Shown in pieces: positions 1-6,708 of a DNA stretch of 9,791 nt (position 1 is the stretch's first letter; the number at the start of each line of letters is the position of its first letter). The notes below the pieces were generated by a model, which ran no database searches, was not told where the DNA came from, and saw nothing but the letters and a program-made list of their open reading frames with translations. Source of the stretch: an uncultured Eubacteriales bacterium. Its GTDB lineage: Bacteria > Bacillota > Clostridia > Oscillospirales > Acutalibacteraceae. The stretch covers positions 1 through 9,791 of the forward strand of contig CAKSUE010000015.1 in NCBI GenBank assembly GCA_934501135.1. The letters are read 5' to 3'. Made by a program: the position numbers and the translations under genes.

Positions 1-1
1 G

Positions 2-517
2 GAACTCGACCATACACTTACATCTAGAGATGTAATTAACACTAAAATTAGAGTAATTTTAGATGAAGCAACAGATCCATGGGGAATTAAAGTTAACCGT
101 GTTGAACTTAAGAATATATTACCCCCAAGAGAAATTCAAGATGCTATGGAAAAACAGATGAAGGCAGAGCGTGAAAGGCGTGCTAGAATTTTGGACGCAG
201 AAGGAGAAAAGAGAAGTGAAATCCTTGTTGCCGAAGGTCACAAAGAGGCTGCTATATTAAGAGCAGATGCAGTAAAAGAGACGAAAATCCGTGAGGCTGA
301 AGGTGAGGCTACAGCTATTTTGTCAGTTCAGCGAGCTTATGCTGATAGTTTAAAAATGCTAAATGAAGCAAGCCCAACAGAAAAAGTTATTGCACTTAAG
401 AGCCTTGAGGCATTCCAAAAAGCAGCAGATGGTAAGGCAACTAAGATTATTATACCGTCTGAAATTCAGTCAATGGCTGGTCTTGCATCTTCAGTTAAAG
501 AATTATTTACAGAATAA
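2..517 (+). CDS. SPFH/stomatin-family membrane-associated protein, 3' part only
   Basis: This is the C-terminal 171 residues of a gene cut by the left edge; the frame is open from base 2, so the internal ATG at 146 is not the true start. The fragment begins in the end of the SPFH (band 7) domain, with the typical stretches LTSRDVINTKI, DPWGIKVNRVE and LPPREIQDAMEKQM. It continues into a long charged, Ala/Glu-rich coiled coil (about residues 45-115) with repeated AEGE-type units, and ends with the family's C-terminal IIIPSEIQSMAGLASSV segment. Stomatin/QmcA-like proteins are anchored by an N-terminal membrane segment (not in this window), form large oligomeric rings and organise membrane microdomains, often beside an NfeD-type partner. 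Whether such a partner lies upstream cannot be seen. Family assignment is firm; the exact role is not known. Confidence 0.93.
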   Translation, partial: ELDHTLTSRDVINTKIRVILDEATDPWGIKVNRVELKNILPPREIQDAMEKQMKAERERRARILDAEGEKRSEILVAEGHKEAAILRADAVKETKIREAEGEATAILSVQRAYADSLKMLNEASPTEKVIALKSLEAFQKAADGKATKIIIPSEIQSMAGLASSVKELFTE

Positions 518-523
518 TATTAT

Positions 524-559
524 AAAAACTCGAGCATAAAGTATATGTTCGAGTTTTTT
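524..559 (+). terminator. Rho-independent terminator after the SPFH gene
   Basis: A 15-bp stem pairs 524-538 with 544-558 (one G-T wobble) around a 5-nt loop. The 3' arm ends in a run of six T. It starts 6 bp after the SPFH stop codon and separates that gene from the next unit. Confidence 0.9.
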
Positions 560-562
560 ACT

Positions 563-590
563 TTGAAAATTTGTAATTATGTGGTAAAAT
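563..590 (+). promoter_or_regulatory. Sigma-A-type promoter for the isomerase-nrdR unit
   Basis: TTGAAA (563-568) is followed after 16 bp by TAAAAT (585-590), which is preceded by TGG, giving an extended -10. It lies just after the upstream terminator and about 29 bp before the start codon at 619, leaving a short leader. Seen by eye only. Confidence 0.6.
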
Positions 591-618
591 TATTTGTAAA
601 TGAATAAGGAATGGTTTA

Positions 619-1410
619 ATGAGTATTGGAATATCAACAGCATGTCTTTATCCAGATGTCACAGAAGTTTCGTTAAAAAGGTTAATAAATATAGGGTTTA
701 AAACTTTTGAAGTCTTTTTAAATAGTCCAATGGAGCTAGACGACGAATTTATTTATGAAATAAAAGGCCTATTAAATACAAATGGTTGCAAAGTAAAATC
801 AATACATCCTTTTTCATCGGGAATGGAACCATTTATGATATTCTCTAGTTATTATAGAAGATTTAAAGATAGCCTAAAATATTACGAAAAATATTATAAA
901 GCTGCTTTAAAGTTAGGCGCTGAAATTTTGGTTTTACATGGAGGAAAAAAGAAACCAAGTGGTGGAATATCAGATGAAGAGTATTTTGAACGTTTTTATA
1001 AACTTTCAGAATTAGGAGAAAAGTATAATGTAGTATTGGCTCATGAGAATGTTAATGCATTTGTATGTCAAAACCCGGACTTTATTATAAAGATGAACAA
1101 TGCATTAAAAGAAAAAGCTAAATATGTTTTTGATATAAAACAATCAATTAGAGCCGGACATGACCCTATAGAGGTTTGCAAGGCAATGGGAAAAAATATT
1201 GTTCATGTTCATATAAATGACAATAAGTTGGGTGATGATTGTCTTCTGCCTGGGTTTGGCTCGATGAAGTATCATGCAATTAAAGAGATTTTAGATAGAA
1301 ATAATTATCATGGAGACTTTATTATAGAGGTTTATAGAAACAGCTTTAATGAACTAGATGAGCTAGTTAGAGCTAGGGAATTTTTAAGTAAAGAGTTTAA
1401 TAATAAGTAA
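619..1410 (+). CDS. Sugar phosphate isomerase/epimerase-like TIM-barrel protein
   Basis: A 263-residue cytoplasmic protein of the xylose isomerase-like TIM-barrel superfamily (AP endonuclease 2/sugar isomerase fold). Candidate metal and substrate residues sit at the ends of successive strands: H63 (SIHPF), H107 (VLHGG), E143 (AHENV), D172 (YVFDIKQ), H181 (AGHDP), H196 and H198 with D201 (HVHINDN), and E237 (IIEVYRN). E143, D172, H198 and E237 match the usual divalent-metal quartet. The length is normal for the family. The ATG is preceded by AAGGA at 606-610, 8 bp upstream. nrdR starts 17 bp after the stop, so the two are probably co-transcribed. The substrate cannot be predicted: members include sugar epimerases, inosose dehydratases and AP endonucleases, and no sugar operon surrounds it. 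Confidence 0.85.
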   Translation: MSIGISTACLYPDVTEVSLKRLINIGFKTFEVFLNSPMELDDEFIYEIKGLLNTNGCKVKSIHPFSSGMEPFMIFSSYYRRFKDSLKYYEKYYKAALKLGAEILVLHGGKKKPSGGISDEEYFERFYKLSELGEKYNVVLAHENVNAFVCQNPDFIIKMNNALKEKAKYVFDIKQSIRAGHDPIEVCKAMGKNIVHVHINDNKLGDDCLLPGFGSMKYHAIKEILDRNNYHGDFIIEVYRNSFNELDELVRAREFLSKEFNNK

Positions 1411-1427
1411 TTGATGAGGTGGAAAAG

Positions 1428-1889
1428 ATGAAATGTCCATATTGTGGATGTGAAGAGAGTAAGGTTATTGATTCACGTCCGGCTGACGATGGAGAAAAAA
1501 TAAGGAGACGAAGAGAGTGTACCGGTTGTGCTAAAAGATTTACAACGTACGAAATTATTGAGACTGTTCCTGTTATAGTAATAAAGAAAGATAAATCAAG
1601 GGAAGCTTTTGACAGAAATAAACTTTTTTCAGGCTTGCTGAGGGCTTGTGAAAAACGTCCAATATCTATAGATACATTAGAAAAAATTGTCGATAAAATA
1701 GAAGCGAAATTACAGAATTCATTAGATAGAGAAGTTAAATCTACATTAATAGGAGAATATGCAATGGAATCTTTAAAAGATGTAGATGAAGTAGCATATG
1801 TCAGATTTGCTTCTGTATATAGACAATTTAGAGATATAAATACTTTTATGAATGAGTTAAGCAAATTATTAGAAGAACACAATAAATGA
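1428..1889 (+). CDS. nrdR: Transcriptional repressor NrdR
   Basis: NrdR is the zinc-ribbon/ATP-cone repressor that binds NrdR boxes upstream of ribonucleotide reductase genes and senses ATP/dATP. The 153-residue product opens with the standard MKCPYC and carries the four zinc ligands C3, C6, C31 and C34. The signature [17 protein letters not shown] follows, then TTYE and an ATP-cone domain at about 46-136 with [15 protein letters not shown] and, near its end, [13 protein letters not shown]. The open frame extends back to a GTG at 1419. I chose the ATG at 1428 because family members start at MKCP and because GAGGTGG (1416-1422) then serves as a ribosome binding site 5 bp upstream, overlapping that GTG. 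No reductase gene or obvious NrdR box is in the window, so it acts in trans. Confidence 0.97.
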   Translation: MKCPYCGCEESKVIDSRPADDGEKIRRRRECTGCAKRFTTYEIIETVPVIVIKKDKSREAFDRNKLFSGLLRACEKRPISIDTLEKIVDKIEAKLQNSLDREVKSTLIGEYAMESLKDVDEVAYVRFASVYRQFRDINTFMNELSKLLEEHNK

Positions 1890-1900
1890 TTTAAAAAATC

Positions 1901-1926
1901 AGGTACCCTTTAAGGGTGCTTTTTTT
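1901..1926 (+). terminator. Rho-independent terminator after nrdR
   Basis: A 9-bp stem with two G-T wobbles starts at AGGTACCCT (1901-1909) and closes on AGGGTGCTT around a 3-nt loop. It runs directly into a tract of T ending at 1926. It lies 11 bp after the nrdR stop codon. Confidence 0.85.
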
Positions 1927-1979
1927 GTATACAAGAGTAGAATTTAAATATATTATATATAAAATTTTTAATAAGGTTA

Positions 1980-2008
1980 TTGAATATTATATATAATAGT
2001 GATATAAT
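1980..2008 (+). promoter_or_regulatory. Sigma-A-type promoter for the DUF308 gene
   Basis: TTGAAT (1980-1985) lies 17 bp before a perfect TATAAT (2003-2008), which is preceded by TGA in the extended -10 position. The start codon is 57 bp downstream of the -10. The surrounding DNA is extremely AT-rich, so chance matches are likelier than usual, but this is the best-spaced pair. Confidence 0.7.
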
Positions 2009-2065
2009 TTTTAAAGATAAATAATATATTTATCAATATATATTGTTAGATAAGGAGAGGGTATT

Positions 2066-2635
2066 ATGGATGAGAGAATAAATGAATTGAAACAAAGTGC
2101 AGATGAATGGGTTAAAGGAAGAAAAGTTGTATCAATTATATTATCCATATTGATGGTTATAGTTGGTATAGCAATCTTATTTAGACCAATTGCAGGGCTT
2201 TTATGGCTAGAGTATGTAGGTATAGCTTGCCTAGCCGTATTCGGAATTTTCCAAATAGTAAAGTACTTTAAAACACCAAGCCAAGACAGAATAGGGTGGA
2301 TGTTAGCAAATGGTATCATTTTATTAGTTTTGTCTTTACTATACGTTTTTTCTGGTCCACTGTTAACTATGTTAACATTTTCACTTATTTTTGCTATTTT
2401 GTCTATCTCAGATAGTATGAATATGTTTACTCTATCTAGTCAGGTCAAAAAAAGCGGCGAAGGTGGATCTGGTCTACTTATTTTTAGTGGTATAATTGAT
2501 TTAATTATAGGAATATTCTTTATAATAACTCCTCTTATAATGAACTGGGCAACAGGATTTATTATTGGAATATATTTAATTGTATTGGGAATTTCTCTTT
2601 TTGCGAGAGCTTGTACGGGCTCAAACAAAATATAG
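2066..2635 (+). CDS. HdeD-like DUF308 membrane protein
   Basis: A 189-residue integral membrane protein. A charged 20-residue N-terminus precedes six hydrophobic segments at about 21-39, 43-68, 77-95, 98-116, 136-155 and 161-181, with a polar loop (KKSGEGGSG) between the fourth and fifth. This is a duplicated three-helix layout typical of the HdeD/DUF308 family, including the GI-IL-FRP-AGL pattern after helix 1. HdeD contributes to acid resistance in E. coli, but clostridial members have no established role. The ATG is preceded by AAGGAG (2052-2057), 8 bp away. It has its own promoter and a terminator immediately downstream, so it is monocistronic. Family assignment is by topology and motif memory, not alignment. 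Confidence 0.8.
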   Translation: MDERINELKQSADEWVKGRKVVSIILSILMVIVGIAILFRPIAGLLWLEYVGIACLAVFGIFQIVKYFKTPSQDRIGWMLANGIILLVLSLLYVFSGPLLTMLTFSLIFAILSISDSMNMFTLSSQVKKSGEGGSGLLIFSGIIDLIIGIFFIITPLIMNWATGFIIGIYLIVLGISLFARACTGSNKI

Positions 2636-2640
2636 AAAAA

Positions 2641-2674
2641 AATAAAAACACATTAGAAATAATGTGTTTTTATT
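2641..2674. terminator. Bidirectional terminator between converging genes
   Basis: A perfect 15-bp stem pairs 2641-2655 with 2660-2674 around a GAAA loop. T-rich flanks are present on both strands: the stem arm itself on the + strand, and the A-run 2636-2642 read on the - strand. It lies between the stop codons of the + strand DUF308 gene and the - strand zinc-ribbon gene and can serve both. Confidence 0.88.
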
Positions 2675-2725
2675 TATGATATTTATAGGAATATGTAAAT
2701 TATAGAAGTATAAATCCAAATTTTA

Positions 2726-3289
2726 CTATTTAATTATGCGTATTTTACCTATAATAGGGAGATCTTTTGCTTTTCCACTTAAGGCGTTTACAAGACCAAG
2801 TATAAACCAAAGGAGAATAATGATGTCAACTGCAAAAGCTATAAAAGAGACAATTAGTCTTCCTGTTGAGCTTACGTATGTAAATCCATAGTAAGACGTA
2901 GTAAAAATAGATTTTATTATTGTTTGAATAATAGCCCTAAGTACTTGTAGAACTGCACTTGAGATAAAGAAAACTAACCCCTGGTTAGCATGAAATTTTG
3001 CAAACTTTGACTCGGGTTTTGCAATCAAAGGAATAAAAAATAGTATTCCCAAATAAGCTATTGCAGATATCCCCTTTGCTGAAGCGATATCAGTTGTTTC
3101 ATACTCTTCTGTATGATCTTTGGTATTAGATATGAAGTCAACAGCTTTGTTAACTCTACTGTAATCGTTGTTTATGTCTTGTTGCTCATTCTGCTCTTTA
3201 GGATTTACATTTTGGTTTATAGGTGTTCCGCACTCACGGCAAAATTTTTCGTTTTCATAGATTTCTGTACCACACTTATTGCAATTCAT
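2726..3289 (-). CDS. Zinc-ribbon protein with DUF4870/Tic20-like membrane domain
   Basis: A 187-residue protein. The N-terminus is a zinc ribbon with ligands C3, C6, C17 and C20 (CNKC...FCREC), followed by a polar, Asn/Glu-rich linker (about 25-68). The membrane domain starts around 70 with IAYLGILFFIPLI and the characteristic FAKFHANQGLVFFI, followed by hydrophobic segments at about 98-122 and 140-168 and a short cytoplasmic tail. The FHANQGL motif is typical of the DUF4870/Tic20-like family. Zinc-ribbon fusions of this kind are common in Clostridia but their function is unknown. The start is well supported by AAAGGAGG on the - strand (3299-3306), 9 bp upstream. It converges on the DUF308 gene and shares its terminator. 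I could not settle on a promoter within the AT-rich DNA upstream. Confidence 0.85.
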   Translation of the reverse strand: MNCNKCGTEIYENEKFCRECGTPINQNVNPKEQNEQQDINNDYSRVNKAVDFISNTKDHTEEYETTDIASAKGISAIAYLGILFFIPLIAKPESKFAKFHANQGLVFFISSAVLQVLRAIIQTIIKSIFTTSYYGFTYVSSTGRLIVSFIAFAVDIIILLWFILGLVNALSGKAKDLPIIGKIRIIK

Positions 3290-3751
3290 AATTTGATTCC
3301 TCCTTTAGTTTGTTTAAATATTATGCCTATGTGATATTATTAAAATAATATAATTTTCAAGAATAAGAAAATGTTAATTGAATTACTGCTTCTCCTAGAT
3401 AAATAGTATAATGTTTGAAAAAATTCTTCAATGTTTACAATGAAAACAAATTGTTAACGTATTATTATGCTCTATAATATAAATATATATATTACAATTG
3501 TATTATAGAATAAGTTCTAGTTTATATATACGTTTATTTAGATGTAATAGGTTGTGCATATGTAGATAAGTAAATGTTTTAAATATATTAACTATTATTG
3601 CTATTAACATTATTTTATAAAAGGAACAATAATATTGAAGAATGCCCGCAGTTAAAGAGTTTTTAAATTTAATAATTGTTTAAAGCTTGGAAATAAGAAA
3701 ATAATTTATACATAAGTCATTAAAATCCTTCACATAAATACATTAATATAT

Positions 3752-3776
3752 AAACAAATTAAAACAAATTATTTGT
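3752..3776. repeat. Tandem 10-bp repeat overlapping a palindrome
   Basis: AAACAAATTA occurs twice back to back (3752-3761 and 3762-3771), a spacing of one helical turn. The second copy overlaps the palindrome ACAAAT-T-ATTTGT (3764-3776). It ends about 40 bp upstream of the -35 of the secreted-protein promoter, so it could be a regulator binding site. In such AT-rich DNA chance cannot be excluded. Confidence 0.45.
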
Positions 3777-3815
3777 GACAATATTCTATATTTTTTGAAC
3801 TTTTGGTTAATGCTA

Positions 3816-3844
3816 TTGAAAAATATGACAAATAATGTTATTAT
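3816..3844 (+). promoter_or_regulatory. Sigma-A-type promoter for the secreted-protein pair
   Basis: TTGAAA (3816-3821), a 17-bp spacer, and TATTAT (3839-3844) preceded by TGT as an extended -10. It lies about 51 bp before the start codon at 3896, leaving a leader of roughly 45 nt. Confidence 0.65.
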
Positions 3845-3895
3845 CTACCATATCGAAGTTCTTAAAAAATAAAATTTGATAGGAGAGTATTGTTT

Positions 3896-4279
3896 ATGAA
3901 AAAGTTTGTTTGTTTAGGTATGGCTTTAATTTTGGTTTTAGTGTCAAGTATTGGTGCATTTGCGCAAGCTAGTTTTACTAAAGAGGATATTTTAAAAGAG
4001 CTAGAGAGTGGAGTAGAAACAAAAAGCGGAAGAATTTTAACTATTGATGATGCTTACATAGAAAAAATAAAAAATATATTTCTTGATATTGAATTAAATG
4101 ATGAACAGTTAATATATGTTCAAGATTATATAAATAAATTAAAGAATATAGTTGCAAAAGATGATCCCAAATCATTCCAAAAATTGGGGGTTTTAGCTAA
4201 TTTAAAAATATTAAAGTTAACAAATAAAGCAATAAAGTATCTGGATCTAAATATAAGTTTAAGCGATTTTATTGATTGA
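3896..4279 (+). CDS. Small secreted protein, first of a paralogous pair
   Basis: A 127-residue protein of unrecognised function. It has a classic signal peptide: MKK, a hydrophobic core up to about residue 20 and a likely cleavage at AFA or AQA (residues 21-25). C6 is not in a lipobox, so it should be released or wall-associated rather than a lipoprotein. The mature part is about 100 residues, mostly predicted helix, without cysteine. It is colinear with the next gene's product: both have TK[ED][DE] at 28-31, SGV-T at 38-42, then an ELN-x-x-Q motif near 66 and an LKI[LV][KR]L segment near the end. I placed the start at the ATG (3896) rather than the in-frame TTG at 3890, because AGGAGAG (3881-3887) lies only 2 bp from that TTG. 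The helical pattern loosely recalls short secreted clostridial hypothetical proteins; that is an impression only. Confidence 0.82.
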   Translation: MKKFVCLGMALILVLVSSIGAFAQASFTKEDILKELESGVETKSGRILTIDDAYIEKIKNIFLDIELNDEQLIYVQDYINKLKNIVAKDDPKSFQKLGVLANLKILKLTNKAIKYLDLNISLSDFID

Positions 4280-4317
4280 TATATGAGGATTACTAATTGA
4301 TTTCTTGGGAGATATGT

Positions 4318-4686
4318 ATGAAAAGAGCAAATTGTTTACTATTATCATTAGTTTTAATAATAACATCATCTATAACTGTATTTGCTGCTGATCCTAGAAC
4401 AAAGGATGAATTAATAGAAAGATTTAGAAGTGGAGTTCAGACAAGTAAAGGCGATATTTGTCCCACTGCCGCTGAGGTGGAAACTTTTGAAAAGTTAATT
4501 TCGAGGTTTGAACTTAACGCTAGACAAATCTCTTGCGTGTCATCTTTTTTAGACGGAGTGAATGCAGAAATATTAAAAAATCCGCCTAAAAATCCTGATG
4601 ATATGGGAGTTCATTTAAAATTTAAAATTGTACGCTTGAGTACACGATTAGCCAAAGACTTAGTAAAAAATAACAAAAGGCAATAA
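4318..4686 (+). CDS. Small secreted protein, second of a paralogous pair
   Basis: A 122-residue protein of unrecognised function. It has a signal peptide (MKR, hydrophobic core 6-22) and a probable cleavage after VFA at 21-23. The mature part shares its layout with the preceding gene product: TKDE at 28-31, SGVQT at 38-42, FELNARQ at 64-70, and LKFKIVRL at about 100-107. Unlike its neighbour it has two cysteines in the mature part (C48, C73) that could form a disulfide, and it is more basic at the C-terminus. The ATG at 4318 is chosen over the in-frame TTG at 4297 because it starts the signal peptide and has GGGAG (4307-4311) 6 bp upstream. It follows the first gene by 38 bp and ends just before a terminator, so the two probably form one transcript produced by duplication. 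Confidence 0.82.
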   Translation: MKRANCLLLSLVLIITSSITVFAADPRTKDELIERFRSGVQTSKGDICPTAAEVETFEKLISRFELNARQISCVSSFLDGVNAEILKNPPKNPDDMGVHLKFKIVRLSTRLAKDLVKNNKRQ

Positions 4687-4689
4687 TTG

Positions 4690-4727
4690 ATAAAAGCTGC
4701 TTATTTAATTGTAAGCAGCTTTTATTT
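4690..4727 (+). terminator. Rho-independent terminator after the secreted-protein pair
   Basis: A perfect 14-bp stem pairs 4690-4703 with 4712-4725 around an 8-nt loop. The 3' arm is T-rich (TTTTATTT). It starts 3 bp after the stop codon and separates the pair from the penicillin-binding protein gene. Confidence 0.9.
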
Positions 4728-4752
4728 ATGTAATTTTCCGTTTTTTGTATTT

Positions 4753-4783
4753 TTGCTTAAAACAAGCCAATAATACTTATATA
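4753..4783 (+). promoter_or_regulatory. Possible promoter of the penicillin-binding protein gene
   Basis: TTGCTT (4753-4758) and TATAAC (4778-4783) are spaced by 19 bp, which is poor. A promoter is expected here because a terminator lies immediately upstream, but the match is weak and a sporulation sigma factor could be used instead. Confidence 0.3.
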
Positions 4784-4802
4784 ACTTCTTTAGGTGATGT
4801 AT

Positions 4803-6425
4803 ATGTATAATAATAGAATACTGATATTATTTTCATTTTTAATGATGACAATTTGCGCAATGATTGTAAGAATTTATACATTGTCAGAGGGAAAATGGCT
4901 GTCTCAAGCAGCTACAAACCAAAGCACTTATAAACTGGAAATATCGAAGACGAGAGGGAATATATATGATTGTAATATGCAATCACTTGTTGGAAAAGAA
5001 TCAACAAATATTGCAGCTGTATTTCCAAGTATAGATTCATCTAATAAACTTTGCAATGTACTTAACAAGAAAGAAAGAGAGCAAATGCTTACAAGTTCAT
5101 CTTATGGCAAGCCTTTTATAGTAAATTTAAAGGATAGAACTGTTATTTCTGACGACATAGATGTATTCAGAGTCCCTATACGTTACTCAGACTATCAACT
5201 TGCACCTCATATTATAGGATATTTAGACGATAAACAAAATGGTGTGTTTGGTATAGAAAAGTCATATAATGATTACTTGTTTCAAGCTGGAGGAGAAATA
5301 GACGTTAAGTATAAAGTAGATGCAGTAAATAATATTTTAGAAGGGGATAAAAAGAAGATAGATGATACATCATATATGAGTTCAAAAGGCGTAGTATTAA
5401 CAATAGATTCTCAAATACAGGAAATAGCCCAAAGAGCTGCAAGGAAAAACATTAAAAAAGGGGCTGTAATTGTAACAGAAGTTCCAACGTGTAAACTAAG
5501 GGCCGTTGTTAGTATGCCAGACTATTCACAAAATCACTTAAGTGATGCCATTGAATCTTCTGATTCCCCTTTAATAAACAGAGCTTTTGTTCCCTATAAC
5601 GTTGGATCCATATTTAAGCTTGTAACAGCATCTGTAGCTTTGGAACGTGGGTTAAATTCTGAAAAAGTATTCGATTGTGAGGGACATATTGATATAGAAG
5701 GGAAAAGTTTTAGTTGTTATAATGGATGTAAACATGGAAAAATTAATTTAAACGATGCAATAGCTTATTCCTGCAATAGCTTCTTCATAGAAATTTCTAA
5801 GCCGCTTTTACCGAAAGATATGATAGATTTTTCCAGGGAGTTCGGGTTTGGAAAATCAATAGAGCTAGCTCCCAATTTTATATCGGATGCAGGAAATTTG
5901 CCGGAAATATCTAGTTTATATGATAGAATGGCAATGGCCAATTTTTCTTTTGGACAAGGAGAATTACTTGGTACTCCTCTGCAGATTTCAGGTTTGATTA
6001 ATGCAATTGCTTCAGGCGGAGAATATAGAAAACCACAGCTAGTAGAAGGACTTGTAGATGAAAATCTTGAGTTTGTACAAAAAGAAGAGGTCTCTAAACC
6101 GGAAAGAGTTATTTCAAACAACACTGCAAATATTCTTATAAATGCTATGAAATCATCTGTTGAATATGGAACGAGTGCGAGAGGCAAGCCAAACAATGTA
6201 AATGCAGCAGCAAAAACAGCAACAGCAGAGACAGGAATATTAAAACCAGATGGCAGTTCGGTTATTCAAGCCTGGTATGCAGGATTTTATCCTGCAGATA
6301 AACCTAAGTATTCTATTGTTGTTCTTGCTGAAGATGGTATAGGTGGCGGAGAAAGCTGTGGACCTGCCTTTAAACAAATAGCCGACGATATTTACTCTCA
6401 ACTTCCATATTACTTTGATAAATGA
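4803..6425 (+). CDS. Class B penicillin-binding protein (D,D-transpeptidase)
   Basis: A 540-residue membrane-anchored peptidoglycan transpeptidase of the FtsI/PBP2/SpoVD type. One N-terminal membrane segment (about 5-27) is followed by a short dimerisation-type domain with the RGNIYD signature (51-56) and GVFGIEKSYNDYL (147-159). The transpeptidase domain spans about 195-535. Its catalytic motifs are S269-I-F-K272 (active serine and lysine), S323-C-N325, and K471-T-A-T474, where the usual KTG has become KTA. FGQGELLGTPLQ (383-394) is also standard. There are no PASTA repeats, unlike SpoVD, and it is on the short side for class B enzymes. Start: the frame opens at GTG 4794 and ATG 4797, but AGGTG (4792-4796) is placed for the ATG at 4803. 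It is flanked by terminators, so likely monocistronic. Which class B subtype (elongation, division or sporulation) is not decidable. Confidence 0.92.
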   Translation: MYNNRILILFSFLMMTICAMIVRIYTLSEGKWLSQAATNQSTYKLEISKTRGNIYDCNMQSLVGKESTNIAAVFPSIDSSNKLCNVLNKKEREQMLTSSSYGKPFIVNLKDRTVISDDIDVFRVPIRYSDYQLAPHIIGYLDDKQNGVFGIEKSYNDYLFQAGGEIDVKYKVDAVNNILEGDKKKIDDTSYMSSKGVVLTIDSQIQEIAQRAARKNIKKGAVIVTEVPTCKLRAVVSMPDYSQNHLSDAIESSDSPLINRAFVPYNVGSIFKLVTASVALERGLNSEKVFDCEGHIDIEGKSFSCYNGCKHGKINLNDAIAYSCNSFFIEISKPLLPKDMIDFSREFGFGKSIELAPNFISDAGNLPEISSLYDRMAMANFSFGQGELLGTPLQISGLINAIASGGEYRKPQLVEGLVDENLEFVQKEEVSKPERVISNNTANILINAMKSSVEYGTSARGKPNNVNAAAKTATAETGILKPDGSSVIQAWYAGFYPADKPKYSIVVLAEDGIGGGESCGPAFKQIADDIYSQLPYYFDK

Positions 6426-6431
6426 ATAATT

Positions 6432-6481
6432 AATCCTCTTTAGTTTAGAAAAATTAATTTTCTTTCTTAAGAGGATTTTTT
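6432..6481 (+). terminator. Rho-independent terminator after the penicillin-binding protein gene
   Basis: The arms AATCCTCTT and AAGAGGATT (starting 6432 and 6469) pair over 9-10 bp. The 28-nt interior can itself fold (AGAAAA with TTTTCT, 6447-6463). A run of six T follows, ending at 6481. It is longer than the other terminators here but convincing. Confidence 0.75.
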
Positions 6482-6646
6482 AAAACATGATTTTAGATGA
6501 TTTCTCATATTAGTTATAGAGGATTTATTAGGATCGCCATTAATTCGGTAAAAATACTAAAATTAGACATAAAAAAACAAAAATTAACTGCAATTTAACT
6601 GAAGACATGATTTGGCTCGCTATAATACTGTACATATGGTTCTATT

Positions 6647-6655
6647 TGGTATAAT
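6647..6655 (+). promoter_or_regulatory. Extended -10 promoter for the spoVB-mazG-hup operon
   Basis: TGG followed by a perfect TATAAT (6650-6655) forms an extended -10. The -35 region (about 6627-6633) is poor, which an extended -10 can tolerate. A second perfect TATAAT lies at 6621-6626. The mRNA leader to the proposed start would be about 45 nt. The 280-bp gap before spoVB holds nothing else that I recognise. Confidence 0.5.
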
Positions 6656-6691
6656 ATATTTAAATGTAATTTTTTAATTAAATATTTGATT

Positions 6692-6708
6692 GGAGTGAGT
6701 TAGCTATA
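6692..6708 (+). promoter_or_regulatory. Ribosome binding site and ATA start codon of spoVB-like gene
   Basis: GGAGTGAG (6692-6699) is the only good ribosome binding site upstream of the flippase, and it lies 6 bp before the in-frame ATA at 6706-6708. No ATG, GTG, TTG or CTG is in frame between the upstream stop (6679-6681) and the ATG at 6772, which itself has no site at a suitable distance. This decides the gene start. Confidence 0.6.

Larger units (their letters stand above)
3290..3895. other. AT-rich intergenic region of about 600 bp
   Basis: No credible gene is visible on either strand. It contains the ribosome binding site of the divergent zinc-ribbon gene at its left end and the promoter and ribosome binding site of the first secreted-protein gene at its right end. 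In between are a possible extra + strand promoter (TTGTTA at 3451-3456, 16 bp, TATAAT at 3473-3478), an inverted repeat CTATAATA/TATTATAG (3472-3479 and 3501-3508), and a tandem 10-bp repeat near 3752-3771. A ribosome-binding-like AAGGA (3621-3625) precedes only very short frames (for example 13 codons from 3642). A regulatory leader or an AT-rich transferred segment are both possible; neither is shown. Confidence 0.7.

Noticed and set aside
1397..1882. Long open frame on the - strand opposite nrdR
   Set aside because: It lies entirely over the unmistakable nrdR gene, has no family-like sequence and no ribosome binding site.
3113..3334. Small + strand frame with hydrophobic product
   Set aside because: It is antisense to the zinc-ribbon coding sequence; its hydrophobicity is a by-product of the opposite strand.
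3621..3683. Possible leader peptide (AAGGA followed by a short frame from 3642)
   Set aside because: It has only 13 codons with poor spacing to the AAGGA, or 6 codons if started at the TTG at 3635. Nothing supports translation.
5765..6196. Open frame on the - strand inside the penicillin-binding protein gene
   Set aside because: It overlaps conserved transpeptidase motifs on the other strand and its product shows no recognisable features.
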